NCBI GenBank assembly: GCA_023678885.1
Contig: CM043000.1
Span: forward strand, 21,622,729 to 21,686,728
Direction: 5' to 3'
DNA: 64,000 nucleotides
DNA from: Pogostemon cablin
Lineage: Eukaryota > Streptophyta > Magnoliopsida > Lamiales > Lamiaceae
A program made the translations under genes and the position numbers. The notes beneath the pieces were generated by a model that saw only the letters and a list, made by a program, of their open reading frames with translations, did not search any database and was not told where the DNA came from. Each line of letters starts with the position of its first letter. Position 1 is the first letter of the stretch. Positions 34,295 through 43,864 of this stretch are shown one piece after another.

Positions 34295-36865
34295 TCATAA
34301 AAGCATGTGAAAATTTGGCCTTGGGAAAACTAGTCCCTGTAGTTCCACCTGTGTCCTGAACTCCTGCAAGTACATCCGATGCCTTAAATGGACTTCAACT
34401 CGAATGTCTTCGTTTCCGAGACACTCCTGTTCCTCGAGCATTCTCAGAGCTGAGACGGCCATGGAAACTTCACATCCAATAAGACTAATATTCTTAAGTG
34501 TATCAATTTCTCCTATAGGGATCTCCAACATGTATGTTTGTGAAATAAAAAGCTTCTCAAGGACAGGGAAACAATACTTGTCTGCTTTCCATGCAAACAG
34601 TTCCACAGCTTCACAAAAGCTGAGGCATTTCAGGGAAGGAAACCCCCCCTCTGCAGGGTTCCAGACGCCACCTTGTAACGAATGTTCCAATATGAAAGCT
34701 TCGAGATGAGGCAACGAGCCAATCATTGGACTCAAATCATCCCAATGAAGTTTGCAACGTCCTAGAGTCAACTTCTTGAGTGAGCTGGGGAATGTGAGGT
34801 TGTGCAGCAAATCATAACGATTCGAAAACGAATCGCAGTAGAATCGTAGTGATTCAAGTTTATTTAGGCAAGCAAAGTTATAATGACAGTAGAATGAGGT
34901 TCCCTTCTTAGACTTGCCATAATAACTTATCCTCAATTTCTTAATGTTAGGCATTCTTGAATAGACCTCCATACTACAACTGAAATCACGTACCAACTTA
35001 AGTGTCATCAGGTTTTGCCAGTTCCGTTTGTTGATTGTCGGAGGATCAGGAAGAAAGATCGAGCTGCATTGAAAATGCCTCAGTTGTTGCATCTCCCAAA
35101 CTTCAACAGGCGCAACAACATCACAGCTCGGAAGAATTATAGTTTGCAGATTCCAGAGTAGGGATATAGTACAAGGAAGCTCCCGGTTGAACAAATCATT
35201 ATGCAGACGAAAGACCAGCAGATTAACATGTTGAAATGGTATGTATAGGGAACCCCAAGCTACCAACACTACTCTTCTCAATCGAGGTTTCACCACGAAT
35301 CCACAATCTCCTAGGCCAATCATAATGCGGGAGGATTTCAAAGACACTCCAACTCTACCCCTGTCAATGCTTTCATGAATCATAATGCGACGTTCACTAT
35401 CCATGTCTTCAAGTTCCCTCTTGACACGAAAGAACTTCTCTTTCTTGGCTACTTTTATGCACAAGTCTCGAAGAAGATCATGAATGCTAACAGTTTTTAC
35501 TTTCCCTCTACGACTCAGCCCACGAACTAAAATGAGATTCCTATCAACAAGATCCTTCACATAACTCTCAGCAATTTCTTCCAAGCTTTGCTCCGTATTT
35601 AGTTTGTTTGGTAACAGAAACCCCTCTGCAACCCAAAGCTTGATAAATTCGGATACTTTGATCGCATGGTCTTCCTTATATGCTCCCAAGTTCAGAAAGC
35701 ATGGCTTTAGATGTGGAGGCAAGTGATTATAACTCAAAGACAGAACGTTGAAGCATAGATTATTCTCTTCTGAACTAAGGATTGAGCTTAAATCTCTTTC
35801 CACCATTTCCCAATATTCATGTGTCTTGGAGGATTTACTGAGAAGCCCCCCAACCACAACAATTGCTAGGGGAAGTCCTCTGCACTTCTTAACAATTTTC
35901 TTCCCAATCTCTTCTAAATCGGGAGGGCAACCTTCTTGTGCAAATGCTTTGTCACAGAAAAGGTCCCAACTCGTATAGTTGTCAAGAAAATCAAGAGCAA
36001 GTGCCAAAGAGCCAAAATGACTAGACACATCAGATTGCCTAGTAGTTACAACTATTCGACTTCCATTGAAATTTTCCGGGAAAAAACATCGTATCTTTTC
36101 CCAAGCTTCAATGCTCCACATATCATCTAATATGATCAAATACCTTCTACCAAATAAACTCTTGTACAGTTTTTCACCATCACCTTGACTAGCAACCCCA
36201 ACACAAGAAAGAGTTTGTAAGAGAATGTCTTTTACACTATATTCTTGAGATACAGTAACCCAAGCACGAACATCAAACTTTTCCACAATAAGTAAATTTT
36301 CATAAGCATTTTTAGCCAAAGTAGTCTTACCAATACCACCCATCCCCACAATCGGGATGATTTTCCTGTTAGCCTCTTGTCCGGTGAGCCGATCCAGGAG
36401 CTGCATCAAGTAGCCATCAAATCCCACCATAGTTGTCTTCCCGGTTGAAGGAGGAGATGTTGATGTAGCAGCAACTTTGGAATATATGGGCTGGTGATCT
36501 TCGATTCTTCTTTCCTCTGTTATCTTCTTCCTCTTTTCCATGAGAGAATCCAAATCTCTAATTATCTTCCACAGATCAATTGGCAAAAAGAAACTTGTTT
36601 TAGATCCACATTCAATTCGATCCACTATTTGGGAATCGATTACATCTTCAGCTGTATAAACTGCAGATGCAATTCGACTCTCCAAAACTTTTGCTTCTTT
36701 TCTACCTCCTGGAGAACTAAAATTCACTTCAATATCAAGCAACGAACCAACTAAATTGCTAAGAGATTCAACCTGTTTTTGGTCAACAAAAGTTGAAACT
36801 CGAGGATGAATCTGGATGTTGTACAAAGTATTCATTAAAGAAACTAGAGCTGTATATGCTGCCAT
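34295..36865 (-). CDS. R1-type NLR (CC-NB-ARC-LRR) immune receptor, NLR-1
   Basis: Single-exon ORF of 856 aa from ATG 36865 to the stop at 34295. The N-terminal module (residues 1-95, MAAYTALVSLMNTLYNI) is of the type seen in R1/late-blight NLRs of asterids. NB-ARC: MVGFDGYL at about 146, P-loop GMGGIGKTT at 174-182, kinase-2 LIILDDMW at 243-250, RNBS-B GSRIVVTTR near 270, GLPLAIVV near 330, a CFLNLGAYKED RNBS-D-type block near 390. IHD (461-463, in VSIHDLLRDL) stands at the MHD position. Irregular leucine-rich repeats fill roughly 530-856. Motif set is complete, so nucleotide binding is expected. NLRs of this type act as intracellular sensors or helpers for pathogen effectors; the effector is unknown. 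Divergently oriented to NLR-2 with 2.3 kb between. No lesion seen. Confidence 0.92.
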   Translation of the reverse strand: MAAYTALVSLMNTLYNIQIHPRVSTFVDQKQVESLSNLVGSLLDIEVNFSSPGGRKEAKVLESRIASAVYTAEDVIDSQIVDRIECGSKTSFFLPIDLWKIIRDLDSLMEKRKKITEERRIEDHQPIYSKVAATSTSPPSTGKTTMVGFDGYLMQLLDRLTGQEANRKIIPIVGMGGIGKTTLAKNAYENLLIVEKFDVRAWVTVSQEYSVKDILLQTLSCVGVASQGDGEKLYKSLFGRRYLIILDDMWSIEAWEKIRCFFPENFNGSRIVVTTRQSDVSSHFGSLALALDFLDNYTSWDLFCDKAFAQEGCPPDLEEIGKKIVKKCRGLPLAIVVVGGLLSKSSKTHEYWEMVERDLSSILSSEENNLCFNVLSLSYNHLPPHLKPCFLNLGAYKEDHAIKVSEFIKLWVAEGFLLPNKLNTEQSLEEIAESYVKDLVDRNLILVRGLSRRGKVKTVSIHDLLRDLCIKVAKKEKFFRVKRELEDMDSERRIMIHESIDRGRVGVSLKSSRIMIGLGDCGFVVKPRLRRVVLVAWGSLYIPFQHVNLLVFRLHNDLFNRELPCTISLLWNLQTIILPSCDVVAPVEVWEMQQLRHFQCSSIFLPDPPTINKRNWQNLMTLKLVRDFSCSMEVYSRMPNIKKLRISYYGKSKKGTSFYCHYNFACLNKLESLRFYCDSFSNRYDLLHNLTFPSSLKKLTLGRCKLHWDDLSPMIGSLPHLEAFILEHSLQGGVWNPAEGGFPSLKCLSFCEAVELFAWKADKYCFPVLEKLFISQTYMLEIPIGEIDTLKNISLIGCEVSMAVSALRMLEEQECLGNEDIRVEVHLRHRMYLQEFRTQVELQGLVFPRPNFHMLL

Positions 36866-37290
36866 CTCTGTTTCTTGTTTCAGGTTTTTAAAGGAAAGCA
36901 GGATTAGCAGAATATTGTTTAATTGTGTTCTGCTAAAGAAGATGATGACATAAGACCAATTCTGTCATACGCCAATCAGATTTTGACTTCTACAATTTCA
37001 GGTAGTGTCTAAACTGTTTATGGAAAACTAATTATTAAAAAAACTCATGCAATAGGGTAGATAATAATAATAGAATATGAGAAAATATTAATATTTACAG
37101 TTCCAATGAAGAAGATGTAAAGGATAAAAAATAGGTAAACTATAAATAATATATTTTCTTGTGTACATACCTCACACAATAACAATAGCTGTTGTTAGCT
37201 GAGAGCGGCAGAAAATAATAGAATTTATATGGATTCCGGGCGGATCCAGGAAAAATAATTTGGGGGTACGGCGTGTAATTATAAAAATAT

Positions 37291-37476
37291 TACTTCCTCA
37301 GTCCATCTTCAATATATCCATTTGGTTTTATTTGTATTAGTGGAGGGTGTGTGCCTCATATTTTATTTGTATTAGTGGTGGGTGTGAGTCTCACCGTCCA
37401 AAAGGGAAATAGATAGATTAAGGATGGATGACCCAAAATGATAAAATGGATAGATTGACATTAGATGGAGGGAGTA
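37291..37476. mobile_element. Stowaway-like MITE
   Basis: Left TACTTCCTCAGTCCATCTTC, right CATTAGATGGAGGGAGTA. Its interior (ttagtggaggtgtg, ccaaaatgataaaatggata) is shared with the 48902-49137 copy. Confidence 0.65.
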
Positions 37477-37744
37477 CTATTTATTTAATAAAATGAAAAA
37501 TTACAATTATTATTCTTACCGTCTAATGTTTTTTAATGATGAAGCAATTTAAGACATTATTGCCATGAATTTATAATAAATTGAATTTAAATTTATGTTG
37601 CAATTAATTATTTAGGTAACAAACAAATGAAGAAAATTAAGTACAAAATAATAATAAAAATATATAAAGAAAATGATTAAAATAAATGAATAAAAACATA
37701 AATTAAATTATAAAAATAATAAATAAAAGGACAAAAATATAAAT

Positions 37745-37815
37745 GGAATTAATAGAACTCGAATCTATGACCATATCAGCTTAAAAGGTGGTCTCATAAC
37801 CACTAAACCATCAGT
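37745..37815 (-). ncRNA. tRNA-like Pol III promoter (SINE head or tRNA relic)
   Basis: Minus strand has an A-box-like TGGTTTAGTGGTTATGAG and, about 40 bases downstream, a B-box-like AGATTCGAGTTCT. The order and spacing match an internal Pol III promoter. No complete cloverleaf is evident, so a SINE or decayed tRNA is more likely than a working tRNA. Confidence 0.4.
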
Positions 37816-38061
37816 ATATATATGTCATTACATGCTATATATATAGAACTTATTTTTCATTTTGGGGTACAGCTTCATTGGATCCGCCTCCGCCTCTAGA
37901 TTCCATCGCTGAAGGAACTCTTCAAAAATATTTAAATTAAAAAGAATAGAAGAGAAGTTTCATAATGTAATTAGAATTTTTTTAAAAATATATATCTGCA
38001 GTAATTAAGTTATATGTTGGTATAACTAATGAAGTTTAATTTTCCAACTCCGTCACTACTG

Positions 38062-38436
38062 CTAGCCACGGCAAGACATGTAAAAATTTGGCCTTGGGAA
38101 TGGGAGGTCCCTTAGTTCCACTTCTGCCTGTTTCTTGAATTCCTCCAAAGATGTCCGACACCAGAACTTGACTCGAACTTGAAGGCCCTCGTTTCCGAGA
38201 CTCTGTTGTTCCTCCACTATTCTCAGAGCAGAGATGGCAGAGGAAACTCCACATCCATACAAACTAATATCCTCAAGTGTATATATATCTCCTATACCTG
38301 TCGGGATCTCCTCCAATTTGGACACGTGTGAAAGAATAAGCTTCTCCAGGACTGGGAAATGGTATCTGTCAGCATTCCAAGTAACTAGATCATAAGGATT
38401 TAAATGACACGGTTTCAGTGAGGAATTGAAATCCAT
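38062..38436 (-). pseudogene. Orphan C-terminal LRR fragment of an R1-type NLR
   Basis: 124 aa frame reading NADRYHFPVLEKLILSHVSK, then EEIPTGIGDIYTLEDISLYG and the tail LPFPRPNFYM. It aligns by eye with the ends of NLR-1 (LVFPRPNFHMLL) and NLR-2 (NADSSHFPALEKLIIVDL). No NB-ARC lies upstream on the minus strand; the text changes abruptly to AT-rich DNA at 38437. A third NLR of the cluster reduced to its 3' end. Confidence 0.82.
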
Positions 38437-39151
38437 TAAAAAACAACTAAAAAAAATTTAAAATCAAATCTATGATTTGAAATTCATTAATTTAAAATCT
38501 TGGATATATAAATTCATTAATTTCAAATGTTATCCAAACATGATGGAAGGATCCTTCCCTCAAATTCCTCCATCCAAACACAATCTTAATGATCTGTCAA
38601 GTTTATACACTTGTACATATCACTTCTATAGTTCTACAGCTTTACTGATTTTTTTTTTTAAGAAAAAGAGAGAATAATGATTAAATAGAATACTGACGTA
38701 TTTAAATCAGTGTATGATTAAATATTTGAATGTACGTATTAGTATTTAATTATTAATTGAATTTGAAATTCGATTTGCATTTGATTTGAAAATAGTAAAT
38801 ATACTATCCGTTGAGTTAAAGGTTCGAATATGAAACGGTAAATTCTCTTTTAAGAGATAGTGTATTTAATTGAAAAAAGTACTCCATATAAGTAGTAAAT
38901 TAAAAAAGATAAAATGAGGAAAAGAAGGTGCATTCTAGTGCAATTAGTCATTTCTAATTTCTTATTGGCATCTTAATTTATTGCAACTTTAGCTGTGTAC
39001 TTCGATTTCTTACGACCAAATATCAATTTTCAGACCTTTTGTTCCGCCGTCAGCTGTGGCGGAATCACAAAAGTTGAACATAGGCCACTGCAGTGCAGAA
39101 TCATCTGATCATCAGTCAAGCATCGCATAATCCTCTCCTGGTTTATCAGAG
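38437..39151. other. Upstream region of NLR-2
   Basis: AT-rich, with repeats of attcattaatttaaa/tcaaat near 38485-38530. It must contain the NLR-2 promoter; no clear TATA box could be chosen. Confidence 0.4.
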
Positions 39152-42100
39152 ATGGCAGCTTATGCAGCTGTGGTTTCTTTATTAAATACTATTCACAACA
39201 TTCATAACCATTCTCACCTTTCCACTTCTTTTGACAAGTTCCAAATGGAATCTCTCGGTGAATTTCTTGGTTTCTTGCTAGATTTTGTAGAGAATCATCA
39301 AACTCATGGAGCTAACGGGGAAGCAGAAGTTTTGGAGAGCCGAATTGCGTCCGTAGCTCATGCCGCTGAAGATGTAATCGAATCACATATAGCCAATCGA
39401 TTTGAGCAATTAATGGCTAGATCCAGTACTTTGAAGCATGGGGAAGCAAGTTCTAGAGTGATGCTGGATTTTTTCTTGCATATAATGCAATTAATCGAGG
39501 ATCGTCCTAGCCTTTTGACTTCTCTTGACCAGAAGCAGATTGAATCTCTTGATTTATTGCTGAATTTCATTGAGAAACTCAATTCTCACGACGGTTGCAA
39601 GGAAGCAGAAGTTTTGGAGAGCCAGATTGTATCTGAATCTTGTGCGACTAATGATGAAGTTAATTCCCAAATCATGGAACTATTTGATTCTGATGAAGAA
39701 GAAGTGAGTTTCTGTTTTATGCTTGATTTTTTTGTTTCCTGTATGGAGCAGATCCTGAATAACACTCACATTTGGACTTCTGTTGACGGCAAAGGTGTCG
39801 ATTTTTTCGGCACAGCAGCTGAATTCTTACAACCTTTTACTAAGACTCATTTTGATTCTTATGAATTTACAAGCAAAGGAGTGGAAGATTTGGAGAGACA
39901 AATGGCAGCTGCAGATTTTGTTGACCAGGGCAAAACAAGTTCTAGTTCCATGCTTGATCTGCCAAAAGAAGTAAATGCTATTCATGAAAAGGTTATAAAG
40001 GTTCAAGAGAAAATATTTGGAAAGAAATTAGTATTTTCTGGATCAGAAAACAGTTTCTTGCCTGATCTGCAGGAAATATTAGAAGACATGGAATCTATCA
40101 AGGAAAAGGTTATCAAGGTTAAACAGGGAAGTGGATTCAATGATCTGCTGCCCCCATACACCATGCCAGTGGCTTCATCGAAGCTACTAACAGGAAAGAC
40201 GAGAATGGTAGGATTCGACAGCTACTTGATTCAGCTTATGGAATGGCTCACTGCAGAACATCATGATCTGCTAATAATCTCCATCACTGGAATGGGTGGT
40301 ATTGGGAAGACTACTCTTGCTAGAAAGGTTTATGAAGATTTACTTGTTATGCAACATTTTGATTTTCGTATTTGGTTTACTATATCTCAAGATTGCAATG
40401 TTAGAGAATTGCTTTATCGTACTCTGTCTGGACTAGTAGAGTCTCCTAGGGAGCTTGATAATAAAACTGAAGATGGATTAGGCATACTATTACATAAAAT
40501 TCTGTTTGGTAGAAGGTATCTAGTTATATTGGATGATATGTGGAGTATTGAAACTTGGAACAAGATAATGTTATACTTTCCAAGAGAAGAGAAACATAGT
40601 CGAATTGTGGTAACCACCCGGCAAGCAGATGTAGCTGATCTTTTTGGCTCCTTGAGACTTGCCTTAGATTTTTTGGATTATGATACAAGTTGGGAACTTT
40701 TCTGTAATAAGGCATTTGAACAAGGATGTTGCCCTACTGATTTAGAAATAGTGGGACGTAAGATTGTTGAGAAATGCAAAGGTTTTCCTCTCTCAATTGT
40801 TGTAATAGGAGGGCTTCTAGGAAAATCATCTAGGGCGCAAGAACACTGGGTGGAAGTGGAAAAAGATTTAAGCTCTATACTTAATTCAGCAGAGAATAAT
40901 CAATGCTTTAACATATTATCTCTGAGTTATAGTTACTTGCCTGCCCATTTAAAACCATGTTTTCTTTACCTAGGAACATTTCCAGAAGACCATGAGATCC
41001 GTGTATCCCGACTTAGCAAACTTTGGGTTGCTGAGGGAATTTTGAAACTAAATAAAGAGCTAAGATTGGAAAAGGTTGCCAAAGGTTACATAGAGGATCT
41101 CATCGCTAGAAATCTCCTTTTAGTTCGTAGTTTGAACCTGAATGGGAAGGTTAAAACTTGTAGCATTCATGATCTTCTTAGAGACTTGTGTATAAAGGTT
41201 GCTGAGAAGGAGAAGTTTTTTTGTTTGTTGGAACTCAGCATCCCACGAGATATAAGTAGAGAACGTCGCCTTGTAACTCTTGAAAGCATTGAAGAGAAAC
41301 GCGGACCTCAGTTTGTTCTTACTTTGCAGTCAACTTCAGTTGTCCGTTCTCTGATAAATGAATGTGAATCTCCATTTCAGCTGTCGGAGAATTCTCCGTT
41401 GTTGAGAGTATTTTCTGGTAAAGCTTTTGGTGGTTCCTTTGATACTGCTTTTCAACCGGTAAATCTGCGGTTCAGTCAGTGCCATCTTGACAGATATAGT
41501 AGGATTTTATCTTACAAGATTCCTTCATCAATATCCCTCCTCTGGAATCTCCAAACATTAATCATTGAAGGATCTTATGATAGAGTTGTTGCACCATACG
41601 AAATTTGGGAGATGCAACAACTCAGGCATCTCCTGTTTCGTCGGGTCTTTCTTCCTAAGCCTCGTCCTCTGCGCAATGAGCAAGATCGAATTGTTTTGAG
41701 AAACCTACAGACACTTCAAAGAGCCTACCTATACAAGTGGAGTGAGGAAGTCTGCAAAAGATTGCCCAACATTAAGAAACTGGGAATAGAGTTTGTTGAT
41801 TATTTAAATTCACCAAATGACACATTGGCAAATAGCTGTTACTACAATGTTGGCCTCCTTAATAAACTCGAATCCCTGTTTTTCCATTCTGTAGTCGTGC
41901 CACGTGGTTTGCTGCAGAACCTCAAGCTCCCAACCTCACTCAAGAAGTTGTTTTTACATAACAAACGTGGACTTATCTGGGATGAGTTAACATTGATCGG
42001 TTCATTACCACATCTAGAAGTTCTTCACTTGGGTTGGAATTCAGTCGAAGGGCCCGATTGGAACCCTCTTGAAGGCGAATTCCTTCGCCTCAAGTATCTT

Positions 42101-42427
42101 CAGATAGATGTGTGTAGTGATCTGATTCGATGGAATGCAGACAGCTCCCACTTCCCTGCCCTGGAGAAGCTGATCATTGTGGACTTAGACAATCTTGATG
42201 AGATCCCTTCGGGTATTGGAGACATACCAACTCTTCAAGATATTCAGTTGGATTACCCAAGTGATTCAGTGCTCATCTCAGCAGTGAATATTCTGAAGGA
42301 ACAAGAGAGTTTGGGTAATCAAGAACTTCAAGTTCGAGTTAAGCTGTGGAATGACTCGAGGAGAGAGGAAGTAAGGCAAATGTTAGAGCGAGAGGGCATA
42401 GCAAGCCTTAATCTCAAACTGTCTTAA
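39152..42427 (+). CDS. R1-type NLR with triplicated N-terminal module, NLR-2
   Basis: Single-exon ORF of 1091 aa starting MAAYAAVVSLLNTIHNI. The NB-ARC resembles NLR-1: MVGFDSYL at about 352, P-loop GMGGIGKTT at 380-388, kinase-2 LVILDDMW at 457-464, RNBS-B SRIVVTTR, GFPLSIV at 544-550 (GLPLA altered to GFPLS), CFLYLGTFPED near 603 and IHD near 673 at the MHD position, then LRRs to the C-terminus. The P-loop starts about 205 residues later than in NLR-1, because the N-terminal module is repeated: residues 1-100, 103-187 and 190-265. Modules 2 and 3 each start MLDFF, followed by a TS-D-K segment; modules 1 and 2 share EAEVLES-I. A short coiled segment with two EKVIKV words precedes the NB-ARC. 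The frame is open throughout. Expected cytosolic immune receptor; effector unknown. Confidence 0.92.
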   Translation: MAAYAAVVSLLNTIHNIHNHSHLSTSFDKFQMESLGEFLGFLLDFVENHQTHGANGEAEVLESRIASVAHAAEDVIESHIANRFEQLMARSSTLKHGEASSRVMLDFFLHIMQLIEDRPSLLTSLDQKQIESLDLLLNFIEKLNSHDGCKEAEVLESQIVSESCATNDEVNSQIMELFDSDEEEVSFCFMLDFFVSCMEQILNNTHIWTSVDGKGVDFFGTAAEFLQPFTKTHFDSYEFTSKGVEDLERQMAAADFVDQGKTSSSSMLDLPKEVNAIHEKVIKVQEKIFGKKLVFSGSENSFLPDLQEILEDMESIKEKVIKVKQGSGFNDLLPPYTMPVASSKLLTGKTRMVGFDSYLIQLMEWLTAEHHDLLIISITGMGGIGKTTLARKVYEDLLVMQHFDFRIWFTISQDCNVRELLYRTLSGLVESPRELDNKTEDGLGILLHKILFGRRYLVILDDMWSIETWNKIMLYFPREEKHSRIVVTTRQADVADLFGSLRLALDFLDYDTSWELFCNKAFEQGCCPTDLEIVGRKIVEKCKGFPLSIVVIGGLLGKSSRAQEHWVEVEKDLSSILNSAENNQCFNILSLSYSYLPAHLKPCFLYLGTFPEDHEIRVSRLSKLWVAEGILKLNKELRLEKVAKGYIEDLIARNLLLVRSLNLNGKVKTCSIHDLLRDLCIKVAEKEKFFCLLELSIPRDISRERRLVTLESIEEKRGPQFVLTLQSTSVVRSLINECESPFQLSENSPLLRVFSGKAFGGSFDTAFQPVNLRFSQCHLDRYSRILSYKIPSSISLLWNLQTLIIEGSYDRVVAPYEIWEMQQLRHLLFRRVFLPKPRPLRNEQDRIVLRNLQTLQRAYLYKWSEEVCKRLPNIKKLGIEFVDYLNSPNDTLANSCYYNVGLLNKLESLFFHSVVVPRGLLQNLKLPTSLKKLFLHNKRGLIWDELTLIGSLPHLEVLHLGWNSVEGPDWNPLEGEFLRLKYLQIDVCSDLIRWNADSSHFPALEKLIIVDLDNLDEIPSGIGDIPTLQDIQLDYPSDSVLISAVNILKEQESLGNQELQVRVKLWNDSRREEVRQMLEREGIASLNLKLS

Positions 42428-43864
42428 TGGGGTTGGTCGGATTCACTTGTTTCTTCACTATTCTGTTCGTAATTTTCCCAAGTTATTTCATTTGTTACAA
42501 TATGGAATATGGTGAAGGTTTTTTTTTTTTTTTAATATAAAATAATTTCTTGTACTACATGAGAATGTAATGTAATGTTAATTGTGTAATTAATCAAGAT
42601 TCATTTGTCCCCCCGCTTATAATTTAACTCGGTTTGAATTTGTTTTTTCTTATTAATTTTAAATGATATTAGGGATGACAACATGTAGGGTACCCGCTTA
42701 TTTTGGGATATCCGTACTCGTATTCGATTAAAAAATAACTACCCGTATCCTTATTCGTCCCGTTTAAAAAAATTATGGTACTCGTACCTGTCCCATTACC
42801 TGTACCCTTTTAATATTCATTTAGTAGTTTATATATATTTATATTATTTACTATCTAAATAAATATAATAATAAAAATTAAATTATTATTAATTAAATAT
42901 ATAATAAATATAATATAAATTCTATTATTTTAAATAAATATTTAATAAATATGATTAAATAAAACTTATAACTTTAATTAAATATATAAAATATCTTACC
43001 ATATATAAATTATATAATATATATTTAATTTTATTAAAAATATATATATAATCGGGGTACCCGTGGATTTTGAGGCATTACTTGTACTCGTCCCAAACCC
43101 TAATGGTATTTCTTACAACTATCCGTACCCGTCCTAAACCCATTTACAACTACATGTACCCTACCCATTAGGGTTCGGGTAGACCGGGTATCCGAAAATA
43201 CCCGTCCTATTGTCATCCCTAAGAGTGATCCATTTAACAACCTAATTAATAGAATTTGATGTTTGCGTGTATAATTTACTTATAGTCAATGCTTCCTTTA
43301 TACTTTTAGGCTAATTATAGGTGCACCCATATACAAATATAAACAAAAACATATACAATTATGTGCAAAAATGTATTGAGTGTAAAAAAATATACAATTA
43401 TTAAAAAAATATGTATACACTATTGAATAAAAAATTATACACATATGGATGTTAGTTTTTTAATGAAAAACTCAGTGTGAAAAAAGTATACAATTATTAC
43501 AAAACACGTACACAAAATAGAATAGCATGCATACAAAATAGAATAAAAAGTCATACACATCGGGTGCACCCAATATACACTTATACTTTTATTATAACTA
43601 AATATTATATAAGTGTGTTCGTAGCAAATTATCAATATAAAAAATAAATAAATATTATATAAGTAAATATCACTCGAACACGCAAAGACCAATAATAATA
43701 ATAATAATAATAATTATTAAATACTCTCTTCTTCCCGCTAAACTTTTCATCTATTATTTGACGAAAAGCTTAACAGGAATGAGAGAATATCATTAATATA
43801 ATATAGGAAGTTGATTAGAAAATTATACTCCTTATTTAGATTATAAAGGTAAGAAATGCAAAAT
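42428..43864. other. NLR-2 downstream region
   Basis: 3' UTR candidate, a TIR element (42670-43221) and AT-rich DNA with repeated 'atacaattat' / 'tacacatatg'-type words at 43330-43560. No gene seen. Confidence 0.45.
42670..43221. mobile_element. hAT-like non-autonomous TIR element
   Basis: TAGGGATGACAACATGTAGG at the left and ATTGTCATCCCTA at the right form inverted ends. Subterminal regions repeat tacccgta/tacgggta words. No clear 8 bp TSD. Termini are of hAT type. Confidence 0.55.

Larger units (their letters stand above)
37239..37888. mobile_element. Possible TIR element bounded by GGCGGATCCA
   Basis: GGCGGATCCA at the left and TGGATCCGCC at the right form a 10 bp inverted pair, and tttggggtac-like text lies near both ends. 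Contains a MITE and a tRNA-like Pol III promoter. The short TIR makes the boundaries uncertain. Confidence 0.35.
36866..38061. other. NLR-1 upstream region with inserted repeats
   Basis: Presumed NLR-1 promoter, then a MITE (37291-37476) and a short TIR-bounded block (37239-37888), both listed separately. Otherwise AT-rich without coding signal. Confidence 0.5.
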
